This document shows positions 23,942 through 32,781 of a stretch of 37,787 bases of DNA, in pieces (within the stretch, counting starts at the first letter, position 1; every line of letters starts with the position of its first letter). The translations under genes were made by a program, and so were the position numbers. Source of the DNA: Puniceicoccales bacterium. Its GTDB lineage: Bacteria > Verrucomicrobiota > Verrucomicrobiia > Opitutales > UBA953. The stretch is from NCBI GenBank assembly GCA_031280235.1, contig JAITHA010000016.1:1-37787 (forward strand). Reading direction: 5' to 3'. Under the pieces are notes generated by a model that saw only the letters and a program-made list of their open reading frames with translations, did not search any database and was not told the DNA's origin.

Positions 23942-26900
23942 ATGAATAATCTCTTGTCCTCATTCGCCTTGCACGGACGCCGAGTCGTCCTGCTCGGTGC
24001 CCTTTTCCTCGCCTTTCTCTCATCCGCCCCGGGTGTCGTAGCCGCCGCCATCGATGAGCGCACCGTGGACGTCCTCGTGGTCTACACCCCAGCTGTGAGC
24101 GCCTATCATGGTGGGCCCGATGGCGTGCGCGCGTTGATGATCGCCTACGAAGCCGAGACCAACAAGGCCTACGAGGATAGCTTGGTCGACGGGAGGATAA
24201 AGGTCGTTGGGGTCGAACGCGTGAACTACAGCGAATCGTCGAGCTACTCGACGGATCTCTACGCCGTTACGGGGGCAGGCTCATCGACAGTTTTCGATAC
24301 CTTGCCAGAGTTACGCGACCAGGCAGGCGCTGACCTCGTCTGCCTCTTGCGACGCGGGATGGACAGCAACGGCACGATGGGTATCGCATGGCTTAGCGTG
24401 AGCAGTGCTTCCCCCAACGGACAGTCGTCTTTTGGTTTTTCCGTCGTCGGTGCCGATTTCGGTGCAAACGTTTTCGCCCACGAGCTTGGGCACAATTTCG
24501 GCTGTGCGCATGACCGAGCTACAATCGCCGCCTCAGGGGGAGGAGGCGGGCGCTTCGAGTACTCAAACGGCCACACATTCACCGGGAATGATGGTGTGCT
24601 CTATGGGACAATCATGTCCTACGTCCACAACCAACCAGGCGGCAGAACGATCATGTATTTCTCCAACCCGGATGTGAGTTACCAAGGGAAGCCAACGGGC
24701 GTCCCGGCTGGCGATGCGCAATCTGCCGACAACGCAAGGACGCTCAACCAGACTTTCACCACTGTCGCTGAATACCGCGAGCGCACGACTCCCCCGATCA
24801 TCGAGCCCGAGGGCGGTGAATTCAGAGGCGCCGTCGAAGTACGCCTGAGTTGTGAGGCACCGGAGGCAACCATACGCTACACGACCGACGGCTCGGACGT
24901 CACATGGGGGAACTCCGTCATCTACTCCGCGCCATTTGTGCTGACATCCTCCACATGGCTGAAAGTGCGCGCCTTCAAGAACCCGCTACAAATGAGCTTG
25001 CAGGCCTCCGCACGTTTCAAGGTGACAAACCTGCCACCTGCCCCGGCCCCGGAAATCTCTCCCGATGGCGGGAGCAGCCTCGGGCCACAGCTCATCACCA
25101 TCACGAGCTCTGTCGCTGACGGGCAAATCTATTACACGCTCGACGATACGGATGTGGACCAGAAGTCGATACGTTACGAAGGCCCCTTTTACCTGACGAG
25201 GACTGCCACCATCCGGGCGCGCGTCATGGACAGCAATACTCACAACCCAAGCCCGGAGGCACAGGCCGCTTTCAGCATCTTCCCGGTGCTCATGCCTGCG
25301 CCGCAAATCCTGCCCGACGGGGGCAAGTTCCTTGAGATCGCTACGGTGTCCCTCTCGGTGCCCGCTCCCGCCGCCACCCTGCGCTACACGACGGATGGCA
25401 GCGCTGTAACCGAGCAATCCCCGATTTATACAGCCCCCTTCACCCTCGTGGAGACAAGCACGCTGAAAGTGCGTGGCTACGGGGAGGGCTATCACCCAAG
25501 CCCAGAGGTCACCCGCGTAATCGTCGTGAGACGTGTTGGGGATGTTCAAAACGACAATCTGCACAGCGTCGGTGCAGGCGGCGAACACAGCGCTTTCCTG
25601 ATGGCAGATGGCGAACTGCGCACAACGGGCCTGAATGTCCAAGGCCAGCTTGGCGACAATACTTTCGAAAACCACGTGGCTCCGGTCATTGTTGCCCAAA
25701 ACGTGAGAGACGTCGCGACTGGCGCAGCGCACACTTTGTTTGTGACGACGGATGGTGTGTTGCACGGTATGGGCCTGAACACCAGCGGCCAGCTCGGTGA
25801 CGGCACTTCCATAAACCGCAAAAGCCCCGTGGACATTTCTCGCAACGTCAGCCTCATCGCAGCTGGTGGCGCGCACAGCCTCTTTATCACCACCGAAGGG
25901 CAACTCTGGGCCGCAGGCCTGAACAATCATGGCCAACTTGGCGACGGCACCGCAGTGACACGCTTTGCTCCAGTGCGTGTAAGCGCGGGCGTAATACTCA
26001 TCGCCGCAGGAGCGCACCACTCCCTCTTTGTCGATAGCACCGGGCGCCTCTACACCATGGGTCTGAATGACCACGGACAACTTGGCGACGGGACGGACAT
26101 TAGCCGGAAAACCCCCGTGCTCGTGCTCATCCCTGAGCATGTCGCCGCCGTGGCCGCAGGGGACAACCACAGCCTTGTGCTCGGGATCAACGGTGTGCTC
26201 TATGCCATGGGCGGGAATGATTATGGCCAGCTCGGCAACGGCACATTTGTCGCCAGCCGCCAGCCGGTGATCGTCGCGGAACATGTCGCCGCCATCGCCG
26301 CCGGGGGTAACCATAGCGCGTTTATCACCGAGGACGGGCGTCTCTTCACCATGGGCCTCAACGATGCCGGTCAGCTCGGCGACGGGCACATAGCCAACAG
26401 CTCGCAGCCTGTGCAAATCGCGCAAGGCGTGAAAGCCGTCTCTGCCGGAGCTTCGCACACAATGTACGAGCTCAACGACGGGCGGCACTTTAGCGTAGGG
26501 CGCAACCAGAGCGGCCAGCTTGGCAGCGGCACCGACGAGAGCCTCGTCTTGCCCGGACAGATGCTCGTCCAACCTGCGACATCCACGCCGTACATCAGCC
26601 CGGATGGCGGGTTTTTCGAAGGTGCCGTCACGGTTTCCATCGTCAACGCCACTGGGGCCGACGGGGCCATCATCCGCTACACAACGGATGGCGGAAGCGT
26701 CACCGAACTTTCCCCGGTCTACACTCAGCCGTTTGCGTTGGTGCAAAACACTACGGTGCGTGCCCGTGCGTGGCTCGACGGTTGTGTCGCCAGCAATCAG
26801 GCGGAGGAGACTTTCTCAATACTCTTGCCCCCGGGCTACAGTGTTCCAGTGATCGTCACGCAGCCCGTCGCCCAGGTTGTCGGCATCGGCGGCTCGGCTT

Positions 26901-28981
26901 CATTTGAGGTCGTTGCCGAGAGCCTTCTGCCTCTCACCTACCAGTGGCGCTTCAACGGCGTGCCGTTACCAGGTGCCACCAGCTCTACTTTGCTCCTGCC
27001 ATGGGTCGGCAGCGTGAACTTGGGCGAGTATTCGGTGGAGGTGACCAATAGCCTTGGTGCCGTCGTCTCCGAGAGCGCAACACTTTCGCTTCGTTCCACG
27101 CCGCGTATCACCTCGCAACCGCAATCCCTGCGCGTCGCACGCGGGCAGCAGGCCATTTTCCGTGTCGTCGCCACGGGTAACCCGTCTCCGACCTACCAGT
27201 GGTATTTCAACGGACTCCCAATCCCCGGAGCTGTCGGAAACTCGCACACAGTCATCGGTGCCGTGGGCGAAAATGCGGGGAGCTATATCGTGGCCATCAC
27301 CAATGCCGCAGGCAGCGTCACCTCAGACGTGGCCGTGCTCACTGTGGACGCGCCGCCCGTCATCTATCGCCATTCTGCCGCCGACAGCTCCGGCTGGAAG
27401 GGCGGTACGGTTTCCTTCTTCACCGAAGCTTTTTCTCCGGATGGCAGCGACCTCTCCTACCAGTGGTATTTCAACGACTCGCTGATCCAAGGCGCCGTCG
27501 CGCCGATCTATACTGTCTTGAACCTCTCGGCAAAAAATGAAGGCGTTTATACCGTGAAAGTCTCCAATATCCGTGGCGATGTTTTCAGCGGGAAAATGCG
27601 CCTCGGCGTGCAGACCCCTGTCGCGCCCAAGATTCTTTATAACTTGCCCAAGACAGCCGAGGCAGGTTTGGGAGGGGCGCTCACACTCAAAATTTACGCC
27701 ACGGGCCAGCCAGAGCCGCAATATCAGTGGCTCTTCAACGGCGAGCCCATAGAAGGCGCCACGAGTGCAAGCTATACTATCCAGGACATTACTGCTGCAG
27801 ACGCAGGCAAATACTCTGTCGTCATCGTCAGCGGCCCCAAAAAAGTGACCAGCCGCGCGACGACGGTGAACATCATCATGCCGCCAGAAGTGACGCTCAC
27901 GCCAGCTGGCGAAGTCGTCGCCCTAGCCTCCAAGGGGGCAAAGCTCACTGTCAAAGCCGTCTCAAACGGCAAGACCAAGCCATCCTATCAGTGGGTGAAC
28001 GCTTCGGGTGATATCAAGGGAGCCAACAAAAACAGTTTTACAGCGAAGGCGGACGGCACTTACCGTGTGCGAGTCACCAACGGCGCAGGTTCTGTTCTCA
28101 GCGAAGAAGCCAGAGTCTTCCTCATCGCCCCACCCAAGATTGCCCGTTTCGACGCCAGTGCGACGACAGTCTCTCAGGGCGACGAGGTGAGCTTTACTGT
28201 CACGCTCAAGCCAGGCACAGGTACCCCCGTGAACTTGCGGTACATCTGGCTTTTCAACGGCAAGCCCATCGCGGATGCGCCCAACGCCCCCATCTTCACC
28301 ACAGCTCCCACGCAGTCCGGGAAATATTCTGTGCGCGTTGAAAACGGAGCAGGGAAAGCCATAGGTAAGGCGACGAGTAGAATAATTAAGATTAATGTCA
28401 GCCCGAGACAGTCGTATTCAGGAGGAGGCAGTTTGATTTTGACTTCAGTTGGAAGCGGTTCGATAGAAGCAGGAATCATGAAAGTAGTAGGCGACTTGGT
28501 GTCCAGCAAAGTAGTAGGCGACTTGGTGTTCAGCAACTCTTCCCTGACTACGCTGTGTTTGGATGTTCAGGACACGAATTCTTCCGATTCACCCAGACCC
28601 GATATCTTCGGGAAAAATTTGGCACTTACGTCTCTTGTTTCTTCCGTGAGATTCTTTGAAGATATTAGGCTTACGTTCTACCCCCTCGTTTGGACGGGCG
28701 AGAATACGGCAACTTTATCCTACCACATTCATGACGTGAGTGGCACGATAGATCTATTATTAGAAAGGGGCGAGGTGTATCTCACTTTCCCTGAGGGAGT
28801 GGATCGCCATTCTCTGGCTGGAAATGAAGGTGAGTGCACCATTGTCGGAGAGCGCTTTCTTATCGGAGAGTCAGAACTCTTCGATGAGCGAGGCACCTTC
28901 TCAGTGATGAAATCACAACTTGGTGCTCTTATCCTGAATGTTTTCGAGTTCAACCAAGGTGTGGTCGAGCTCGAAAACTAA
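23942..28981 (+). CDS. Giant secreted metalloprotease with chitobiase-like, RCC1 and Ig-like repeats
   Basis: The start is ATG 23942; three codons earlier only a TTG is available. The 1679-residue protein has a signal peptide (about 1-35). An M12-type zinc protease domain follows, with HELGHNFGCAHD (His180, Glu181, His184, His190) and the Met-turn TIMSYV (Met225). Two chitobiase C-terminal-like modules follow at 24795-25230, recognised by the DGS or DDT turn and ISPDGG. A third lies at 25303-25520. Seven RCC1-type repeats (25560-26570, each with a GQLG core) predict one complete seven-bladed propeller. A fourth chitobiase-like module is at 26590-26815, then six Ig-like modules with YQW-type cores (26845-28400). 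The unrecognised C-terminal part (28400-28981) is less GC-rich. The protein is probably exported and digests or binds polymers outside the cell. Confidence 0.88.
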   Translation: MNNLLSSFALHGRRVVLLGALFLAFLSSAPGVVAAAIDERTVDVLVVYTPAVSAYHGGPDGVRALMIAYEAETNKAYEDSLVDGRIKVVGVERVNYSESSSYSTDLYAVTGAGSSTVFDTLPELRDQAGADLVCLLRRGMDSNGTMGIAWLSVSSASPNGQSSFGFSVVGADFGANVFAHELGHNFGCAHDRATIAASGGGGGRFEYSNGHTFTGNDGVLYGTIMSYVHNQPGGRTIMYFSNPDVSYQGKPTGVPAGDAQSADNARTLNQTFTTVAEYRERTTPPIIEPEGGEFRGAVEVRLSCEAPEATIRYTTDGSDVTWGNSVIYSAPFVLTSSTWLKVRAFKNPLQMSLQASARFKVTNLPPAPAPEISPDGGSSLGPQLITITSSVADGQIYYTLDDTDVDQKSIRYEGPFYLTRTATIRARVMDSNTHNPSPEAQAAFSIFPVLMPAPQILPDGGKFLEIATVSLSVPAPAATLRYTTDGSAVTEQSPIYTAPFTLVETSTLKVRGYGEGYHPSPEVTRVIVVRRVGDVQNDNLHSVGAGGEHSAFLMADGELRTTGLNVQGQLGDNTFENHVAPVIVAQNVRDVATGAAHTLFVTTDGVLHGMGLNTSGQLGDGTSINRKSPVDISRNVSLIAAGGAHSLFITTEGQLWAAGLNNHGQLGDGTAVTRFAPVRVSAGVILIAAGAHHSLFVDSTGRLYTMGLNDHGQLGDGTDISRKTPVLVLIPEHVAAVAAGDNHSLVLGINGVLYAMGGNDYGQLGNGTFVASRQPVIVAEHVAAIAAGGNHSAFITEDGRLFTMGLNDAGQLGDGHIANSSQPVQIAQGVKAVSAGASHTMYELNDGRHFSVGRNQSGQLGSGTDESLVLPGQMLVQPATSTPYISPDGGFFEGAVTVSIVNATGADGAIIRYTTDGGSVTELSPVYTQPFALVQNTTVRARAWLDGCVASNQAEETFSILLPPGYSVPVIVTQPVAQVVGIGGSASFEVVAESLLPLTYQWRFNGVPLPGATSSTLLLPWVGSVNLGEYSVEVTNSLGAVVSESATLSLRSTPRITSQPQSLRVARGQQAIFRVVATGNPSPTYQWYFNGLPIPGAVGNSHTVIGAVGENAGSYIVAITNAAGSVTSDVAVLTVDAPPVIYRHSAADSSGWKGGTVSFFTEAFSPDGSDLSYQWYFNDSLIQGAVAPIYTVLNLSAKNEGVYTVKVSNIRGDVFSGKMRLGVQTPVAPKILYNLPKTAEAGLGGALTLKIYATGQPEPQYQWLFNGEPIEGATSASYTIQDITAADAGKYSVVIVSGPKKVTSRATTVNIIMPPEVTLTPAGEVVALASKGAKLTVKAVSNGKTKPSYQWVNASGDIKGANKNSFTAKADGTYRVRVTNGAGSVLSEEARVFLIAPPKIARFDASATTVSQGDEVSFTVTLKPGTGTPVNLRYIWLFNGKPIADAPNAPIFTTAPTQSGKYSVRVENGAGKAIGKATSRIIKINVSPRQSYSGGGSLILTSVGSGSIEAGIMKVVGDLVSSKVVGDLVFSNSSLTTLCLDVQDTNSSDSPRPDIFGKNLALTSLVSSVRFFEDIRLTFYPLVWTGENTATLSYHIHDVSGTIDLLLERGEVYLTFPEGVDRHSLAGNEGECTIVGERFLIGESELFDERGTFSVMKSQLGALILNVFEFNQGVVELEN
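28481..28534 (+). repeat. Tandem 27-base duplication inside the giant protease gene
   Basis: The 27-base unit at 28481-28507 is repeated at 28508-28534 with one change (C to T). It keeps the frame and encodes KVVGDLVSS followed by KVVGDLVFS. The near identity suggests a recent slippage duplication at the junction between the Ig repeats and the C-terminal part. Confidence 0.9.
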
Positions 28982-29066
28982 GCAGGGAACCGGACAGGAC
29001 TTTCCTTGTCGGAGAGAGATCTCGGGTTACGGGCGACGTAGCCTGAAAAGGTGCTGGCACTCATAC

Positions 29067-30512
29067 ATGTTCCCTCATCCAAGACGCATATTCCTGGCAT
29101 TTGTTTTTGCCAGCCTTGCTGGTTGCACAGTCGGCCCGGATTATCAGCACCCGGAACCTTTCTCGCCGCTCCCCGAAGCCTTTAAAGAAAAGGGGCCTTG
29201 GAAAAAACCTGTACCGCGGGACCACTTGCCAAAGGACGAATGGTGGAAAATCTACAACGACCCCGCCTTGAGTCGCCTCCTTTCTGCTGTCACGAAGGCC
29301 AGCCCTACCATTTACGCGGCCCTCGCCCGGCTTGACCAAGCGCGAGCTCTGGCAGGCATGGAGGCCTCAGCCTTTTCCCCAGGCATCTCAGGCAGCGCTT
29401 CCGCCGAGCGCGCCCGCCAATCTCCGGCAAAAAATCGTCCCGCCATTACGGTTAATTCGTTCTCCTTCGCTTTCGATTTGCGCTACGAGCTGGATCTTTG
29501 GGGGCGTGTTCGCAGGCTTGACGAGGCCGCTGTTGCCCGTGTCGCTGCCTCTGGAGCCGATTTTCACAACGTCCTTCTGTCCGTCCAAGCTGAGACGGCC
29601 CGCGCCTATTTCCAGTTGCGCACTCTTGATGCTGAGCGCGCTGTCGTGTTGCGCAACATAGACGGGCGCGCGAGATCCCTCGACTTTATCAAGCGCCGCC
29701 GAGAACTCGGGGCCAGCGATCGTCTCGACCTCTCGCTTGCCGAGACCGAGTTGGCCACTGCCGAGGGAGATCTGTTAGAGATCGACCGTCTCCGCGCCGC
29801 ACGCCGTCACGAGTTGGCCGTTCTCTGCGGCACAAATCCATCCACTTTTTCCATCGACGAAAACGCCATTGCCGCGCGCACCGCACCGCCTCCAATCCCG
29901 GTCGGAATCCCGTCGGAGCTCCTTGAGCGCCGCCCGGACGTTGCCTCTGCCGAGCGTGCCCTCGCCGCCACCTGCGCGGATATCGGTGTCGCCTCGGCAG
30001 CGTTTTACCCGTCCATCGTCATCTTTGGCGCGGCAGGCTATGGCTCTTTTGATGTGGAGAGGGTGCTTGATTGGAGCAGCCGCCAGTGGTCGCTTGGCCC
30101 GGCGCTCAACGTCCCCATTTTTGATGGCGGGCGCAATATTGCCAACTTGCGCCGCGCCGAGGCCCTCCACGCCGAGGCTCTCGCTCGCTATCGCCAACAG
30201 GTGCTTGTTGCTTTCCAAGAGGTGGAGACTTGCCTTAGCGATCTTCAGTTGTTGGCAGGGCGCAGTGTCAAGCTGGAGCAAGCCGTTGCCTCGGGAAACC
30301 GCGCCTCGCTTTTGATGAACGAGCGCTACAAGCACGGAGCTGTTGCCTACAAAGATGTGGCAGATACAGAGCGCCTCGCCATTGCCAACGAACGCCTCGC
30401 AGTGCAAGTTCTTGGCCAGCAACTCGTCACAAGCGTCCTCCTCGTGAAGGCCGTTGGCGGGGGCTGGGCATCTGAGGCCCCGTTTGACGGAACAGGGCAG
30501 GATGCGCCTTAG
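29067..30512 (+). CDS. NodT/OprM-family outer-membrane efflux lipoprotein
   Basis: The start at ATG 29067 gives a lipoprotein signal with lipobox LAGC (Cys20), followed by VGPDYQHPE, the classic opening of OprM/NodT channels. The 481-residue protein shows the duplicated helical hairpin plan: DEWWKIYNDPALSRLLSAV, LDLWGRVRRLDEAAVARVAA, later LLERRPDVASAERALAATCADIGVA and FPSIVIFGAAG-like SIVIFGAAGYG, ending in VAVQVLGQQLVTSVLLVKAVGGGW. Such trimers form the outer-membrane duct of tripartite efflux pumps. The gene precedes a membrane fusion protein gene with a 37-base gap, so both belong to one efflux unit, but no inner-membrane pump gene follows here. Confidence 0.93.
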   Translation: MFPHPRRIFLAFVFASLAGCTVGPDYQHPEPFSPLPEAFKEKGPWKKPVPRDHLPKDEWWKIYNDPALSRLLSAVTKASPTIYAALARLDQARALAGMEASAFSPGISGSASAERARQSPAKNRPAITVNSFSFAFDLRYELDLWGRVRRLDEAAVARVAASGADFHNVLLSVQAETARAYFQLRTLDAERAVVLRNIDGRARSLDFIKRRRELGASDRLDLSLAETELATAEGDLLEIDRLRAARRHELAVLCGTNPSTFSIDENAIAARTAPPPIPVGIPSELLERRPDVASAERALAATCADIGVASAAFYPSIVIFGAAGYGSFDVERVLDWSSRQWSLGPALNVPIFDGGRNIANLRRAEALHAEALARYRQQVLVAFQEVETCLSDLQLLAGRSVKLEQAVASGNRASLLMNERYKHGAVAYKDVADTERLAIANERLAVQVLGQQLVTSVLLVKAVGGGWASEAPFDGTGQDAP

Positions 30513-30549
30513 ATTAATCCGAGTAAAAAATCCTTTTTTCTCCTGCATC

Positions 30550-31737
30550 ATGATACAACGCATCATCTTCGCCACGATAGCTCTCACCATTCTCGGCTTG
30601 GGTGCGCTCGCTTGGTATATCCCCAAGCAGCGTAGCGCCGCGCAAGAAGCTGCTCGTCAGGAGGCCACCGAACGCAAGAAGCGACCTGTGCCAGTTGTGC
30701 TTGCCAGGGCCGTCAGGCAGGACGTACCCATTTGGCTCGAAAACACGGGAACCGTTCAGGCCTACAACTCCGTCACGGTGCGCCCACGTGTCAGCGGCAC
30801 GCTTGACTCGGTAAACTTCTCCGAGGGGCAACTCGTCGACAAAGACGATGTCCTCGCGCAAATCGATCCGCGTCCTTACCGTGCGGTTCTCGCTCAAGCC
30901 CAAGCCCGCAAGGTGCAAGACGAGGCTCAGCTTGCCCACGCACGTCGTGAGTTGGAGCGCATCAGCGCCCTTGTTAAACTCGACGCTGAGAGCCAGCGTC
31001 TCCTCGACCAGCAGCAGGCCAGCGTTACCCAGCTCTCCGCACTTGTTCAGGCAGATCAGGCCGCAATGGAGGCGGCTCAGCTTGACCTTGAGTTCACCAC
31101 ACTACGTGCGCCCATAGCGGGCCGCACTGGCTTTCGCCAGCTCGACGCGGGGAACACCGTCACCGCCAATCAAAGCACGGGTTTGGTCGTCATCACACAG
31201 TTGCAGCCCATCAACGTCGTCTTTTCCATGCCCCAGAAGCACCTTGCCGCTCTCCGCCCGATCATTAGCCCGGGCGGCAAGCCTTTGCCCGCGCAGGCTG
31301 TCATCGACGAGACGGGCGAGGTTGTCGGAGCGGGTGAGCTCAGTTTGCTCGATAACTCGGTGGATGTCTCCACAGACAATGTCCGCCTCAAAGCCACTTT
31401 TCCCAACGAGGATGCGGTTCTCTGGCCGGGACAGTACGTTTTGGCGCGCGTCTTGGTCAGCACTTTGAAAGGCGCCATCCTCGTTCCCGCCGAGGCGGTG
31501 AAGCCGGGTGTGGATGGCCCCATCGTTTATGTCGTTCGCCCGGGCAACACCGTGGAAATGCGCTCCGTCGTCCTTGGCCCGGAAGTGCGCCAGGGAAATC
31601 AAGTCGTCATTGAGACGGGAATTTCGGATGGCGAAGTCCTTGTTCGCGAAGGCCAAAATAAGTTGAAGACGGGCTCAAGCATTGAGGCGGCCAGGGATAT
31701 GTCGGGCACCGCCGTTCCTGCCGCTGAAAAGATCTAA
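30550..31737 (+). CDS. RND-type membrane fusion (periplasmic adaptor) protein
   Basis: The 395-residue protein starts at ATG 30550. It has an N-terminal anchor (about 3-24), then RPVPVVLARAVRQDVPIWL and the lipoyl half VTVRPRVSGTLDSVNFSEGQLVDKDDVLAQIDPRPY. A long helical hairpin follows (about 95-170), then the other lipoyl half LRAPIAGRTGFRQLDAGN, and a beta-barrel and membrane-proximal domain with LWPGQYVLARVLV and ILVPAEAVKPG. These match MdtA/AcrA-type adaptors that join an RND pump to an outer-membrane channel. The channel gene lies upstream, but an OppD/DppD-type ATPase follows 22 bases later instead of an RND pump. Confidence 0.93.
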   Translation: MIQRIIFATIALTILGLGALAWYIPKQRSAAQEAARQEATERKKRPVPVVLARAVRQDVPIWLENTGTVQAYNSVTVRPRVSGTLDSVNFSEGQLVDKDDVLAQIDPRPYRAVLAQAQARKVQDEAQLAHARRELERISALVKLDAESQRLLDQQQASVTQLSALVQADQAAMEAAQLDLEFTTLRAPIAGRTGFRQLDAGNTVTANQSTGLVVITQLQPINVVFSMPQKHLAALRPIISPGGKPLPAQAVIDETGEVVGAGELSLLDNSVDVSTDNVRLKATFPNEDAVLWPGQYVLARVLVSTLKGAILVPAEAVKPGVDGPIVYVVRPGNTVEMRSVVLGPEVRQGNQVVIETGISDGEVLVREGQNKLKTGSSIEAARDMSGTAVPAAEKI

Positions 31738-31759
31738 TCCCAGCCTGCGTTTTATCGCC

Positions 31760-32767
31760 ATGCCCCTCCTTCGTATTGAGAACCTGCGCGTTGGTTTTGA
31801 CACCGAGGCTGGCCACCTTACCGCCGTTGACGGCATCTCGCTCGATGTGCCGCGCGGCAAGACGCTCGGCATCGTGGGCGAATCCGGCAGCGGCAAGTCA
31901 GTCACCGCCCTCGCCATCATGCGCCTTCTCCCCCAGCCTTCTGGGAAAATCACAGGTGGGCGCATTCTCTTTGACGGGCAAAATGACCTCGCATCCATGC
32001 CCCTCGACCAACTCCGCCGAATTCGGGGAAACCGCATCGGCATGGTTTTCCAAGAGCCAATGACGGCTCTCAACCCAGCGCACCGCATTGAGCGCCAGCT
32101 CATGGAGCCGCTCTTGCTCCACCTAGTCATCTCACGGGCCGACGCTCGCGAGCGCGCACGAGAATTACTCGCCAAAGTGGGCATTCCAGCCCCAGACGAA
32201 CGCCTCCGCGCCTACCCGCACCAACTCAGCGGGGGAATGCGTCAGCGTGTCGTCATCGCTATCGCTCTCGCCTGCCAGCCCGATTTGCTCATCTGCGACG
32301 AGCCAACGACCGCACTCGATGTCACGATTCAGGCCCAGATTCTCGACCTCCTGAAATCACTCCAGCGGGAGGCGCGCATGACGGTTATCCTCATCACACA
32401 TGACCTTGGCGTTATCGCTGAAAACGCCGACGAGGTGGCCGTCATGTACGCAGGACGCATCGTGGAGTGCGCCTCTGTCCGCTCGCTTTTCCGGGCCCCG
32501 TTGCATGCCTACACGCAGGCTCTCCTGCGTGCGATTCCCGCCCTTGATAGTGTGCCTAAGACACCGCTTTTCTCCATCGAAGGCATGGTGCCCTCTTTGT
32601 CTGAGCTGAAGCCTGGGTGTCGTTTCGCGCCGCGTAGCGGGCGGCCTTACACTGAGCAAGATCTCATGCAGCGCCCTCCCTACCTTGAGATCCGCCCAGG
32701 CCACTGGGTGGAGGCTTCACGTGTTTGCGTGGCAAACCTCCCGCCCTCGCAGACGATTCTGGCCTGA
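31760..32767 (+). CDS. OppD/DppD-type oligopeptide ABC transporter ATPase
   Basis: The 335-residue ATPase has Walker A GESGSGKS, the peptide-type Q loop MVFQEPMTALNPAHRI, signature LSGGMRQRVVIAIALA, Walker B LLICDEPTTALDVTIQAQ and switch THDLGVIAE. The C-terminal extension with LHAYTQALLRAIP and PGCRFAPRSGR matches the oligopeptide/dipeptide family, whose C-terminal Cys residues bind an iron-sulphur cluster in several members. Such ATPases work with two permeases, a binding protein and usually a second ATPase (OppF/DppF), none of which is in the window. It follows the fusion protein gene by 22 bases and precedes a phosphatase-fold gene by 14, so it is probably co-transcribed with them, but a functional link is not shown. 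Confidence 0.92.
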   Translation: MPLLRIENLRVGFDTEAGHLTAVDGISLDVPRGKTLGIVGESGSGKSVTALAIMRLLPQPSGKITGGRILFDGQNDLASMPLDQLRRIRGNRIGMVFQEPMTALNPAHRIERQLMEPLLLHLVISRADARERARELLAKVGIPAPDERLRAYPHQLSGGMRQRVVIAIALACQPDLLICDEPTTALDVTIQAQILDLLKSLQREARMTVILITHDLGVIAENADEVAVMYAGRIVECASVRSLFRAPLHAYTQALLRAIPALDSVPKTPLFSIEGMVPSLSELKPGCRFAPRSGRPYTEQDLMQRPPYLEIRPGHWVEASRVCVANLPPSQTILA

Positions 32768-32781
32768 CGCCCCATTCCTCC

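Noticed and set aside
25560-26570. Regularly spaced similar segments that could suggest a repeat array or CRISPR
   Set aside because: They are in-frame RCC1 protein repeats of about 50 codons with diverged DNA, not identical DNA repeats with spacers.
24986-26746. A 586-codon open frame antisense to the giant protease gene
   Set aside because: It lies opposite the RCC1 and chitobiase-like repeats, has a periodic, His/Asp/Gly-biased translation mirroring those repeats, and has no family signature.
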